A program made the translations under genes and the position numbers. The notes below the pieces were generated by a model. That model did not search any database. It saw only the letters and a program-made list of their open reading frames with translations, and was not told where the DNA came from. From Bacteroidaceae bacterium (GTDB taxonomy: Bacteria > Bacteroidota > Bacteroidia > Bacteroidales > Bacteroidaceae), in the NCBI GenBank assembly GCA_017650105.1, contig JAGCFO010000007.1, forward strand, positions 44,327-108,326: a stretch of DNA of 64,000 nucleotides, given 5' to 3'. Positions 10,401 through 18,767 of the stretch are shown here, one piece after another. How positions within the stretch are numbered: the stretch's first letter is position 1; the number at the start of each line of letters is the position of its first letter.

Positions 10401-13400
10401 CTCCGGCAGGCTCACGCCCAAGGTCAAGAGTGAATACCCCGAGCGAAGAATTCCAAGCGTCACCATCAGGACCGAAACCCTTGAGAATGCCGTGAAGTGC
10501 ATGAGAAGAACGGTCAATAACATCTCCTGAACTTTGATTGAAATCATAATAAAGGAGAAGAGCATGCCTCATCTCGGCAGTGGGAATATCGATGATGGGA
10601 GCGTTACAGTAAAGGCGGAGGATTTCTTTCGTAAGAGCCGACTTCCAAACACGCATTTCATCAACGAGTCCATTAATGCCATTTGCAGAGGAACTGAAGT
10701 AGAGGACTCCCGGAGCGAGATCTGAGGAAGATGCAAGTGCCTGAGAAGGAGTGTTGAAAAGGATACCATCGCGATAGAAGCTGACGCTACCTTTGTCATA
10801 TACGACAGCGTAGTGATGCCATTCCCCAGGGATAACGAAGGCTGACTCGGAAACAACCTTCTTGCCTAAAAGGGTAAAGGTAACACTACCATCATTGCCT
10901 GTTGCAATGCTGAGATTTCCACTGATGTGAGAGAGAATCTGCATGGGAGAAGCAGTAGAGGGACGCATCCACCAGTCGAAGGTAAGACCATCACCTTTAA
11001 GTTCGACAAGAGTGGAGGTAACGAAATGATCTCCATTTCCGCTGAAACGCAAGCCCGAGTGGGAATCGGCGTTGCTGACGACGAGAGCACTACCTTGTGT
11101 GAAGGAATCGGAGCCGAAAGAGTTGGATGTGGTAAGCGTGACGTCGTAATAACCTGGGGCTACGGGAACAATCGTAAGAGTACTATCGGTAAAGACGAAC
11201 CCACGGTGATTGTTGGAAAGTTTCCACTCCCAGGAAGTAGGTTTGTAGCGACTCTTATCGGTGAGGGTAACGCTGTCGCCTAACAGGATATCGGTAGCAG
11301 AGAGGGCAAACAAAGCTTTAGGAGCTGCCTCGGTAACGGTAACCTCCTTCGAAATAGAGGAAGTCCCTTTCTGGTTGGTAGCCTTGAGGGTAACAAAGAA
11401 AGTACCAATGGTAGGATAGAGTGCTGAAGCATTGGTTGAGTGGACTATCTCAGTCTCTGCACCAGGCATGAACCATTCAAAAATGCAACCATCGCCTTGA
11501 GTATCGTTGATAAAACTGAAACGATCACCAGCAGGAAGTGAAGCGACAGCAACATGGAAGTCAGCAATGGGAGCAGATGCTTCGTTGACAGTAACAGGAA
11601 CAGAAGCCTCGGCAACAGAGCCGTCAGCAGCGGTAGCCGTAAGAGAAACTGTATAAGTCCCTGGATTGCTGAATGTGAATGTAGCCATAGGGCTGCAGAC
11701 ATCAGGATTGTTCGTCCCTTCAGTATGCCAAAGCCACTTAACGGCATTGACAGGAGTGGATGCCTTAAAGGAAACTGGCTTGCCCGTAAAGGTTGTCGTC
11801 TCCTCAGCAATGATTGCTGCCGTGAAGGCAGGTTGCTCAGTAAAGAGTGCGTTGTTTGTAGAGAATTGCCAGCTACCGGAATTGTTGAGCGAGGCATGCT
11901 TCCCTCCCACGAGTTCCTTCATCTTCACTTCCCCATTGACGTGGATAGTATCCATGCGGAGATAGACAAGAAGGTCTTCTTGCGAAGCCGGGAAGGCAAT
12001 CTCGCTTCTCATGTTGTTCTTAATCTCATTGGGAGTGCGTACGGTTTTCCAAATTCGGAATTCGTCAATAGCACCATTCCAGTAATTATCGCTGCCGTGT
12101 CCGAACTCCAGATTGCCGAATGCTGCAAGCCCTGAATAAGTAGGACACTCAATAGAACCCTTTCGAACTCCATTAACATAAGCTGTCATCACATTCTTGT
12201 TGATAGTGACGGCAACATGAGCCCATGTAGAAGCCTTGAAGGCTCCCGATAGTTGCATACGCTCCTCAGAGCCCGTATTCCATCCCACGACAAGTCGTCC
12301 GCTCGAGTCGGTATGGAAGAGGAACGTACCCCATCCCGGGCCTATCTGCTGGTTGTAGTTACGCACGTTGGTTGGCTTCATCCAAAACTCGATGGTAGCT
12401 TTGTTTAAGGCTTGGGTGACAGCATCGGGTACCGTCATTCCGCTGTTGGAGAAAGTGACGATGCGGTTGTTGCCTTCTGAGGGAACGTATTTGGCTATAG
12501 CGTTTGACTTGTCGGAAACGTGAGTATATTTTCCGTAACGATACACAGCAGCAACGGTGTAGGCAACGGGACCCACTTCCGAGAGCTGGTAGCTGAGTTT
12601 GTCGGCAGCAACGCTATCGATAAGTTCCCCTCCTTCATATATATAATAGCCTGCTAAAGGTAGCGTTGAAGGCTGTGGCTTGTTCCACGAAAGGATTCCG
12701 TCGGAAAGGCTGAGGTTCTGAGGGCGGTAAATCTGCTCTCCTGGGACAATGACAGAAACGACAGTCTGCTTGCCTCTATTTCTTATCGCAACAGGCTCTT
12801 CTATTCCGAAGGGTATCTCGATGCCGTTGTCGTCAATCTCGTAGTTGATGAGCGAGCATTCATATATGTTGCCCGTGCCGATAGCAGTACCCTTCGTTTG
12901 AATAACGAAGAAGTATTTCAGAGGTTTCGTACGGTCGACTGTAGCCGTCAAGTCGGTAAGGTCGTATCCAAACTCCATTGGCTCGTAGTGAATGCCGTCG
13001 ACCCAACGTCCCAGCATGGGCACCTCGGGAGCAGGGTTTACGTTGGAGTGGTTTCCTGCATTCTTGAAGTGCTCAAAGGGGATAGTGGCATCAGGTTCGG
13101 TAGCGTCAAGGTTTTCAGAGATGCCTCCCATCAGAAGCAGTTCGCTTCTGCGCGAATAATCCATCTTGATGCGGATGGTTCGAAGGGGGCGATAGTCGCG
13201 TCTGACGATATGTGCGCCGGGAGTCCACGCCCACGTATCGGTTCCGACGGAATAGCAGAGCTTATAGGGGCAGTAGATGAATCCGTTGTTTTCCCATCCG
13301 TCGCCCCAAGAGTTTGCGATAATCCAGGCACCTATCTCATCTTTAGCCTTCTCTCCGCTGACGCCATTTCCGTCGAGGTCGAATTCTACTCTGTCGTCGT

Positions 13401-14190
13401 ATCCGCAGATGGTAAGGGCATGATTATAAGTGTCGCCCCACGATTTCACATATTTCATTCCTGCTACTCCCGCAAGCCTGTTGGCTGGCGTGGAGGGAAT
13501 AGCAGCCCACGTGCCGTAGGCAGCCACTCCGATGCCGGCAACGCCTCCTGCAGGCAGCGAAGTGTCGCCACAATGATCGTAGAGCCATTCTTTCAGTTCC
13601 TGTCTTCCTTCGGGAGTATCGGTAGGAGCGCTCATGCTGAAGCTTCCTGCCGAGCGGTTCCACATTGCCGAGTACCATTTATCATATCCTTGCATCCAGC
13701 CGAAATCGTCATCGTCGCACGTCTGGTTTCCGAAAAGTCTCGAATAGGTTCTTCCCCCGTAGGTTGTCACGTTGGGCACGCCGTTGGTACGAGCCATTAC
13801 CTCCTTGTCGGAGTTGTGCCCCGTGAGGAGCCACGTGAAGTGGGTAGGCAGCTGGTTCTCAGGCAGCGAGGCATCGGTGTTGCGATAGCAGTTGAGCTCG
13901 TAGGTAAGCATATAGCCGATGTTTTGAGCCGAGCCGCACGAGCCTCCGTCTTGGTTGATGATGGGGGGGAAATACTTGGTTTCCGCGTTGTTGACATGAT
14001 CGGGAAGTATGCGTGGCACTCTTCGCTGCCCTGCTGTGTGGGCTCTTCGGACAGCATAGGGAGGAGCCATATTGTATCCGTTGGGATTATAGTCACGATA
14101 GAGGGTTGTGTCCACCACTTGGGAGGAAACGGTTATCACGTTCCACGCGAGTGTCAAAAGGGCGAAGATAGGTAACAGGTTCTTTTTCAT
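7435..14190 (-). CDS. Giant secreted papain-fold (C1) protein with LamG, PKD and F5/8C-like modules
   Basis: The 2251-residue protein has a signal peptide (about residues 1-24). A C1-type peptidase domain follows: QDGGSCGSAQNIGY with Cys near 85, NHALTICGYDD with His near 257, and ANSWGDGWENNGF with Asn near 293. After it come a fibronectin-like linker, a LamG-type domain (ATIEFWMKPTN, about 600-760), PKD-like repeats (GTYTVSLTATAADGS), a second LamG (GLTFDWWMRPS, about 1060-1220) and discoidin-like modules (about 1650-1800 and 2050-2230). The end is a short beta-strand tail (VYDLFGRRVSHPLPGTLYIR) of the kind used as a Bacteroidota secretion signal. It is probably a surface protease or adhesin acting on host or dietary glycoprotein. 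Activity is inferred only. Confidence 0.85.
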   Translation of the reverse strand: MKKNLLPIFALLTLAWNVITVSSQVVDTTLYRDYNPNGYNMAPPYAVRRAHTAGQRRVPRILPDHVNNAETKYFPPIINQDGGSCGSAQNIGYMLTYELNCYRNTDASLPENQLPTHFTWLLTGHNSDKEVMARTNGVPNVTTYGGRTYSRLFGNQTCDDDDFGWMQGYDKWYSAMWNRSAGSFSMSAPTDTPEGRQELKEWLYDHCGDTSLPAGGVAGIGVAAYGTWAAIPSTPANRLAGVAGMKYVKSWGDTYNHALTICGYDDRVEFDLDGNGVSGEKAKDEIGAWIIANSWGDGWENNGFIYCPYKLCYSVGTDTWAWTPGAHIVRRDYRPLRTIRIKMDYSRRSELLLMGGISENLDATEPDATIPFEHFKNAGNHSNVNPAPEVPMLGRWVDGIHYEPMEFGYDLTDLTATVDRTKPLKYFFVIQTKGTAIGTGNIYECSLINYEIDDNGIEIPFGIEEPVAIRNRGKQTVVSVIVPGEQIYRPQNLSLSDGILSWNKPQPSTLPLAGYYIYEGGELIDSVAADKLSYQLSEVGPVAYTVAAVYRYGKYTHVSDKSNAIAKYVPSEGNNRIVTFSNSGMTVPDAVTQALNKATIEFWMKPTNVRNYNQQIGPGWGTFLFHTDSSGRLVVGWNTGSEERMQLSGAFKASTWAHVAVTINKNVMTAYVNGVRKGSIECPTYSGLAAFGNLEFGHGSDNYWNGAIDEFRIWKTVRTPNEIKNNMRSEIAFPASQEDLLVYLRMDTIHVNGEVKMKELVGGKHASLNNSGSWQFSTNNALFTEQPAFTAAIIAEETTTFTGKPVSFKASTPVNAVKWLWHTEGTNNPDVCSPMATFTFSNPGTYTVSLTATAADGSVAEASVPVTVNEASAPIADFHVAVASLPAGDRFSFINDTQGDGCIFEWFMPGAETEIVHSTNASALYPTIGTFFVTLKATNQKGTSSISKEVTVTEAAPKALFALSATDILLGDSVTLTDKSRYKPTSWEWKLSNNHRGFVFTDSTLTIVPVAPGYYDVTLTTSNSFGSDSFTQGSALVVSNADSHSGLRFSGNGDHFVTSTLVELKGDGLTFDWWMRPSTASPMQILSHISGNLSIATGNDGSVTFTLLGKKVVSESAFVIPGEWHHYAVVYDKGSVSFYRDGILFNTPSQALASSSDLAPGVLYFSSSANGINGLVDEMRVWKSALTKEILRLYCNAPIIDIPTAEMRHALLLYYDFNQSSGDVIDRSSHALHGILKGFGPDGDAWNSSLGVFTLDLGREPAGDITAQYLTNYQRPYYTASGTVNPTNSSRFRRLEMGTQRSGWKEANAIVNGNIITGAHVDTSHGNDITIETIWSNFADELLDYHLWQTVTLPAGQYTFSCTLSDGTSTQTSRILVNYGSTLLGEEDCESGAIAWNMLNECSVSFTLPQAAEVSLGVIVNMREQSCLSFKEFKLEGIPFESLKPVADEPFEAYYLVINRPSDAATLCEKTLQSHPAVSGTDSLVWHDFDATDPTQLWIREKDDVSQNHCYRNLASGFRVIVNEDFTVAPLGRPDDSYVISGTNICESGFALLASQYAGTTNSISIAKTVSLVRANSADLNTARVKHSLAEASDIFNRCYVEDKPLAIVANTITSDDADSYVLVDFGSTPSKDFILHTYSQRMLGRPSKVTLYASNDAATWTSLAVYDALPNALPYDLQRAYSEDEAVSTSDWSTGIVSIPELYRYLRIEVNNINYDVDGTENLVEGHHRFHLDSIALYGVKSTHIVDAAIVNDFKSLYDDVTARFRAGLAGDYDIQRLTDATHVFASYSSPAYLSLSACVAAFNSDGNNYYSSTFDRTTADAYLAVLLQAQSALANRSLSEEEYAALEEQLRAAYDAILVRRDIEDGLYYIENAFDIPFTKALYAFGDTLVAWNNVDYSNPAFVWEVRYLETVNKACRYLIRNYATGTSLHLADESYAFLTPEGDKVQLIYTLADGEYAIRSEENGLDYYPDFFDSGMGTGGRVVGIAPTNEPATPASWRFTPVDDNRLAAVNHSQQLMQQQEELTAQYPFTAQYPLITDAAQISTNLLGGRLSDLAKLIDGKASTKYRSNAVAAEVDEIFSGKRPYLQVALNGNTRYVYLVTEAYSPTNPSMRPFKIGISTSPDGETWNEVGVLFNIPNAYPQDGGYIADKASAYRSPVVDLGENALYVRLTIEDVNYRSHPGNDANLYSDFGLAELMLYDADGATSVLRISDEKEPDDAVYDLFGRRVSHPLPGTLYIRNGSKFILRP

Positions 14191-14228
14191 GATATGGTGT
14201 GATTGGCTTTTTGAACAATGGGATTTAT

Positions 14229-14310
14229 GTATAAGGGAAAATTATTTTTTCTTTCTTCATACGGCGAGATTTGTTCTCCAAAAATTTTTTTTCTTTCTTC
14301 ATAATTTCGG
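14229..14310. repeat. Intergenic AT-rich repeat, copy 2
   Basis: This copy contains the 30-bp core at 14255-14284 (CTTCATACGGCGAGA followed by TTTGTTCTCCAAAAA) that recurs at 22226-22255 and 47234-47263, flanked by A/T runs. It lies between aroB and the giant secreted protein gene, covering the latter's probable 5' region. Confidence 0.7.
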
Positions 14311-14357
14311 TCTCCTTTCGTGGCTGTCAGATGCGTTTCGGTTTGCCTTTGATGCTC

Positions 14358-15413
14358 TCAGTTTGCCTCCCTTATGAAGTCGATGCTTTCGAAAAGTTCG
14401 TCTTTCTGCAAAGGGCAGTCGATGCGCACTTCTCCCACATCGGTAAGCAGCGTGCAGAGGATGCTGTCGCCGAGGTTCTTCTTATCGTGCCGCATGAGGT
14501 CGAAAAGTGTTTCATAGTCATTGCAGGTAATGGGACACGAGCCTACGAGGTTCTGCAGCAGGCGTGTGAAGAAGCGCATCTTGTCGAGGGGGAATCCTTC
14601 GCGGATATGTGAGATGTAGAGCTCGCCTATCATCCCCCACCCTACGGCAAAGCCGTGCAGGACAGGTTTCTCCTTCTCGAGCAACAGTTCCTCAATAGCG
14701 TGCCCAATGGTGTGCCCGAAGTTGAGCGCCTTGCGGATGCCCTTCTCCGTAGGGTCTTGCTCGGCATAGAGTTGCTTTGTCGCTACCGAGTCGGCGATAA
14801 GTTCCCCCATTCGCTCGGAGCTGATGTCGCTCTCACAGAGCTCCTCGGCTGTGGAAAGGGCAGTTCCGTCGTCGGGGCGGATGAGGAGGTGTTTTATCAT
14901 CTCTGCTGTGCCACTCACGCGGTTTTCTCTGTCGAGAGTGGAGAGAAACTTGCTGCAGAGCAGCACGTGAAGGGGCAGATGGAAGGCTCCTATCTCGTTT
15001 TTCAGCCCTCCGTAGTTGATGCCTGTCTTTCCTCCCACCGACGCATCCACCATAGCGAGAAGCGTTGTAGGAATGTTTATGTAGCGGATGCCTCTTTTGA
15101 ACGAGGCAGCGGCAAACCCTCCCAAGTCGGTAATCATTCCTCCTCCCAAGCAGAGCAAGAGGCTGTGGCGTGTGGCTTCTCCGCTGATGAGCGATTGCCA
15201 CACATACTGCAGCGTGGAGAGCGTCTTGTTCTCGTCTCCCGAAGGGATGGTGATGAGCCGAAAAGGCATTCCCGCTTCTTGCAGGCTGTCGCTGACGAGA
15301 GGCAGGCACAACTCTCTTGTGTGATTGTCAACAAGAATGAAAAGACGGTCGAAACGGATGTCTCGCAGCGTCTCTACGAGTGTTTTGCCTATGTCGTGAG
15401 CGGTAAGAATCAT
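14358..15413 (-). CDS. aroB: 3-dehydroquinate synthase
   Basis: The 351-residue protein shows the AroB pattern: IPSGDENKTLSTLQYVW, LLCLGGGMITDLGGFAAASF, RGIRYINIPTTLLAMVDASV, GGKTGINYGG and ALNFGHTIGHAIEE. The enzyme converts DAHP to 3-dehydroquinate, the second step of the shikimate pathway, using NAD+ and a divalent metal held by the conserved Glu and His residues. Its ATG overlaps the TGA of the upstream glycosyltransferase gene (ATGA), so translation is probably coupled. Confidence 0.95.
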   Translation of the reverse strand: MILTAHDIGKTLVETLRDIRFDRLFILVDNHTRELCLPLVSDSLQEAGMPFRLITIPSGDENKTLSTLQYVWQSLISGEATRHSLLLCLGGGMITDLGGFAAASFKRGIRYINIPTTLLAMVDASVGGKTGINYGGLKNEIGAFHLPLHVLLCSKFLSTLDRENRVSGTAEMIKHLLIRPDDGTALSTAEELCESDISSERMGELIADSVATKQLYAEQDPTEKGIRKALNFGHTIGHAIEELLLEKEKPVLHGFAVGWGMIGELYISHIREGFPLDKMRFFTRLLQNLVGSCPITCNDYETLFDLMRHDKKNLGDSILCTLLTDVGEVRIDCPLQKDELFESIDFIREAN

Positions 15414-16216
15414 ATGTGGCAGTAGTATCCGAGTTTATAGATTTTAAAGAGGAAGAGCGAGGGGTTTTTCTTTTGCATCATCTTTTCAAACCAGTCACGA
15501 TGAGCCTCAAAGAAGTTGGCAAGCCTCTCGTCGAGCCCAAGCCGCACGAGCATGTGATAAGTGCGCAGCAAGGGGGAGAAGCCTGTCAGCTCTGTCTGTT
15601 TGCGCCGAAGGTTGCGCAGAGCCTCGCGCGTCTTGGCAAGATAGCGCCCGTTGGTCTCCAATCCGTCGTGCCGCAAGGGATTGTCGATGTGGAGGACGGG
15701 GATTTTCTTCTCCTTCAACTCTGCTCCGAAAAGGGTGTCTTCGTGCCCGTATCCCTCGCAGGATTCATCAAACTGAATGTCGGAAAACACATCGTGCCGA
15801 ATGAGAAAGTTGAATGTGGAGAACTGCGCATAGGGATGCCTGTTGCGATACTTTGCCGCACGTTTCTTATCGGCCCTCTTCTCGTAGCGCCAACGGAGGC
15901 TTACGGAGGGAGAAGGGAGCTTGTCGGCATGATGGCAACCTCCGCAGACGACGGGAGCCTTGTCGGCAACGTCGAGGTAGCGTTTGAGGTATTCATCGTT
16001 GTCGACAGCAGCGTCGCAGTCGATAAACAGCAGCAGTTCGCCCTTTGCCTTCGAAGCAAGGAAGTTGCGCACCTTCGCTCTGCCGAATTGCAGGCGCTCA
16101 TCGTCAGCCTCTATGATTTCGTAGCTGATGTGAAGAGCTTCGGCTTGCTTTTTCAAGTCGGCAACCAGCCTGGAGCTGTCCCACCGATAGACAGGAATCA
16201 AAATGGATATATCCAT
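15410..16216 (-). CDS. Family 2-type glycosyltransferase
   Basis: The 268-residue protein begins ISILIPVYRWDSSRL and has LLLFIDCDAAVDNDEYL (the DxD-type metal-binding motif) and GYGHEDTLFGAEL, a galactosyltransferase-like ED acceptor motif. It resembles Bacteroidota GT2 enzymes that transfer a sugar to a surface glycan or lipid. I chose the ATG at 16216, since the 38 additional upstream codons have no GT2 similarity and would run toward the divergent rarA promoter. It overlaps aroB by four bases. Confidence 0.8.
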   Translation of the reverse strand: MDISILIPVYRWDSSRLVADLKKQAEALHISYEIIEADDERLQFGRAKVRNFLASKAKGELLLFIDCDAAVDNDEYLKRYLDVADKAPVVCGGCHHADKLPSPSVSLRWRYEKRADKKRAAKYRNRHPYAQFSTFNFLIRHDVFSDIQFDESCEGYGHEDTLFGAELKEKKIPVLHIDNPLRHDGLETNGRYLAKTREALRNLRRKQTELTGFSPLLRTYHMLVRLGLDERLANFFEAHRDWFEKMMQKKNPSLFLFKIYKLGYYCHI

Positions 16217-16339
16217 ACGCAGCGTTAAATAAGGGAATCCAATTGATTTGCTTGCTCCGAAAGGCGCTGTTTTCGGTTCCTTTAGGGCTTGCAAAGCAAT
16301 TTTTTCCCATTTTGTGGCGAAGATAGACATTTCTTTTTA

Positions 16340-16347
16340 TATCTTTG
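16340..16347 (+). promoter_or_regulatory. -7 box (TATCTTTG) for rarA
   Basis: TATCTTTG matches TAnnTTTG exactly, 77 nt before the rarA ATG. The nearest TTTG upstream (16311-16314) is 25 nt away, wider than usual, so the -33 element is uncertain. Confidence 0.5.
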
Positions 16348-16424
16348 CAATGTATTCCGAAAAAAGAATCGGTTTTCCGATAAATCTTTTCGCAGGACAC
16401 CTTATTTTATTTAGAAGAAGCAAT

Positions 16425-17690
16425 ATGGAACCGCTGGCGGAACGAATGAGGCCAAAGACGCTCGACGACTACATCGGGCAGCAGCATCTGGTGGGCGAGG
16501 GAGCTATCCTCCGCCAGATGATTGAGTCGGGCCATATCTCTTCCTTCATCCTCTGGGGCCCGCCGGGAGTGGGGAAAACCACGCTCGCCCACATCATCGC
16601 CACGAAGCTTGAGTGCCCGTTCTACACGCTTAGCGCGGTGACAAGCGGAGTGAAGGATGTGCGCGAGGTAATTGAAAGCGCACAGAAGAATCTTCTCTTC
16701 GCCAAGCACAACCCCATCCTCTTCATCGACGAAATTCATCGCTTCAACAAAGCGCAGCAAGACTCGCTGCTGGGAGCTGTGGAGCGAGGCATCATCACTC
16801 TCATCGGCGCCACAACCGAAAATCCCTCGTTCGAAATCATCCGTCCCCTCCTCAGCCGATGCCAACTCTATGTGCTGAAGTCTCTCGAGAAGGACGACTT
16901 GCTTGAGCTCCTCAACAGGGCGATAACGAAGGACATCTATCTGAAAAAGCGCAACATACAGGTGAAGGAGTACGAGTCAATTCTGCGTTTCAGCGGAGGC
17001 GACGCACGCAAGCTCCTCAACGTGCTGGAGCTGGTTGTCGAAGCCGACAGTTCCGATTCGGTCGTCATCACCAACGAAGTGGTTGACAAGCGCTTGCAAC
17101 AGAATCCGCTTGCTTACGACAAAGACGGGGAGATGCACTACGACATCATTTCCGCTTTCATAAAAAGCATCCGCGGGAGTGATCCTGACGGAGCCCTCTA
17201 CTGGCTGGCGCGTATGATTGAGGGAGGAGAGCAGCCCGAGTTCATTGCCCGCAGGCTCGTCATCTCTGCTGCTGAGGACATCGGACTCGCCAACCCTAAC
17301 GCCCTTCTGCTGGCAAACGCAGCCTTCGACGCTGTGATGAAGATAGGATGGCCCGAGGGGCGCATCCCTCTTGCCGAAGCTACCGTCTATCTTGCCACAA
17401 GCCCCAAGAGCAACTCTGCCTACCTGGGCATAGGAGCCGCTTTGGAAGAGGTGCAGAAGTCTGGTAATCTGCCTGTTCCCCTCCATCTGCGCAACGCTCC
17501 CACAAAGCTGATGAAGGACCTCGGATACAGCGAGGGATACAAATATGCGCACGACTACGAAGGGCACTTCGTAGAGCAGCAATTCCTGCCCGACGGGCTG
17601 GATGCCTCGTTCTGGCAGCCTCAGCCCAATCCGGCGGAAGACAGACTTGCCGAGCGGATGCGCACATTGTGGAAGGACAGATATAAATAG
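16425..17690 (+). CDS. rarA: Replication-associated recombination protein A (MgsA/RarA AAA+ ATPase)
   Basis: The protein of about 421 residues begins MEPLAERMRPKTLDDYIGQQ. It has Walker A GPPGVGKTTLA, Walker B ILFIDEIHRF, sensor 1 IGATTENPSFE and the C-terminal MgsA segment (DKDGEMHYDIISAFIKSIRG, then LGYSEGYKYAHDY). RarA acts at stalled replication forks with RecA and SSB. I chose the ATG at 16425 because upstream in-frame codons lie within the promoter region and are unlike the family. A second Holliday-junction gene (ruvC) lies 3.3 kb downstream. Confidence 0.93.
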   Translation: MEPLAERMRPKTLDDYIGQQHLVGEGAILRQMIESGHISSFILWGPPGVGKTTLAHIIATKLECPFYTLSAVTSGVKDVREVIESAQKNLLFAKHNPILFIDEIHRFNKAQQDSLLGAVERGIITLIGATTENPSFEIIRPLLSRCQLYVLKSLEKDDLLELLNRAITKDIYLKKRNIQVKEYESILRFSGGDARKLLNVLELVVEADSSDSVVITNEVVDKRLQQNPLAYDKDGEMHYDIISAFIKSIRGSDPDGALYWLARMIEGGEQPEFIARRLVISAAEDIGLANPNALLLANAAFDAVMKIGWPEGRIPLAEATVYLATSPKSNSAYLGIGAALEEVQKSGNLPVPLHLRNAPTKLMKDLGYSEGYKYAHDYEGHFVEQQFLPDGLDASFWQPQPNPAEDRLAERMRTLWKDRYK

Positions 17691-17773
17691 TAACTTTTCC
17701 TTAATCATCAGCATACATTCACGAACGGATTCCTACAAGCGAAAGGAGAAAAAACGGATATGCATTGCCTGCG

Positions 17774-17901
17774 GAAAATTTTGGAGAAGGGAAAAAAAAT
17801 TATGAAGAAAGAAAAAATTTTTTTGAAGAAGGGAAAATTTTTTTTGGAGAACACATATCGCGATATGAAGAAGGGAAAAAAAATTTTCGAGAAGAAAAAA
17901 A
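17774..17901. repeat. Intergenic AT-rich repeat, copy 3, with perfect CATATCGCGATATG palindrome
   Basis: This copy fills much of the 17691-17991 gap. It alternates GAAGAAGGGAAAA-type purine runs with AAATTTT blocks around a perfect 14-bp palindrome at 17854-17867. On the minus strand it carries the same GGGAAAA / GAGAA / CGCGA modules as the other copies. No gene is visible in this gap. Confidence 0.65.
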
Positions 17902-17991
17902 CAATGCAGCCCAAAACAAGTCTGCAAGCCCCTTTGGAAGAGCAGCGCGTAACCTTCCCTGAAATGTCAATCTAACCTCCCTGCCGCAACG

Positions 17992-18762
17992 ATGATGACT
18001 CTGCACACCTTCTACCTTTTCCTTGCCGTGATGGCGCTTGTTGCCCTTTTCGTGTTCGTCACCCTCTTTTTCGTTGATGCCGGGTACGGCAAGTTCTACA
18101 ATTCCAAGTGGGGCCCTTCGGTTGACAATCATGTGGGATGGGTGCTGATGGAGGCTCCGGTCTTTATCGTCATGCTGCTATTGTGGTGGTTTTCAGAGCG
18201 GAGGACCGATGTGGTGCGCGTAGTGTTCCTTCTCCTCTTCGAGATGCACTATTTCCACCGCTCCTTCATCTTCCCGCAGAAGATAAGAGGTCACAGCCGT
18301 ATGCCGCTTAGTATCATCCTGATGGGCGCCCTTTTCAACACGCTCAACGCGCTGATGCAGGGAGGCTGGATTTTTCATCTCTCGCCTGCAACGGCTTATC
18401 AACCCGAGTGGCTCACAAGCCTGCCGTTCTGGGTTGGAATCGTGGTGTTCTTCTACGGAATGTATGTCAACATCCACTCCGACTCCATCATACGCAACCT
18501 GCGCCAGCCGGGCGACACGAGGCACTATCTGCCCAAAGCGGGAATGTTCCGATACGTGACAAGCGCCAACTACTTCGGGGAGTTTGTCGAATGGATAGGA
18601 TTTGCTATCCTCACATGGTCGTGGGCAGGAGCCGTGTTTGCCTTATGGACGTTTGCCAACCTGGCACCAAGGGCTGCGCGCATCTACGAGATGTATCAGC
18701 GCGAATTCCCCGACGAACTTGACACAGAGCGCACCAAGCGCATGATACCCTTTATCTTCTGA
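17992..18762 (+). CDS. Steroid 5-alpha-reductase family membrane enzyme (SRD5A-like)
   Basis: The 256-residue polytopic membrane protein has hydrophobic segments near residues 5-28, 45-65, 100-120, 143-158 and 200-225. Its second half carries the family's NADPH/steroid-binding pattern: NIHSD, IIRNLRQPGD, HYLPKAGMFRYVTSANYF and GEFVEWIGFAILTW. SRD5A-type enzymes reduce the delta-4 double bond of 3-keto-delta-4 steroids to the 5-alpha (allo) form. In Bacteroidales, members of this family make allo-bile-acid intermediates. It is the first gene of a three-gene operon, five nt before the OYE gene. The substrate here is inferred, not shown. Confidence 0.85.
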   Translation: MMTLHTFYLFLAVMALVALFVFVTLFFVDAGYGKFYNSKWGPSVDNHVGWVLMEAPVFIVMLLLWWFSERRTDVVRVVFLLLFEMHYFHRSFIFPQKIRGHSRMPLSIILMGALFNTLNALMQGGWIFHLSPATAYQPEWLTSLPFWVGIVVFFYGMYVNIHSDSIIRNLRQPGDTRHYLPKAGMFRYVTSANYFGEFVEWIGFAILTWSWAGAVFALWTFANLAPRAARIYEMYQREFPDELDTERTKRMIPFIF

Positions 18763-18767
18763 CAGAC

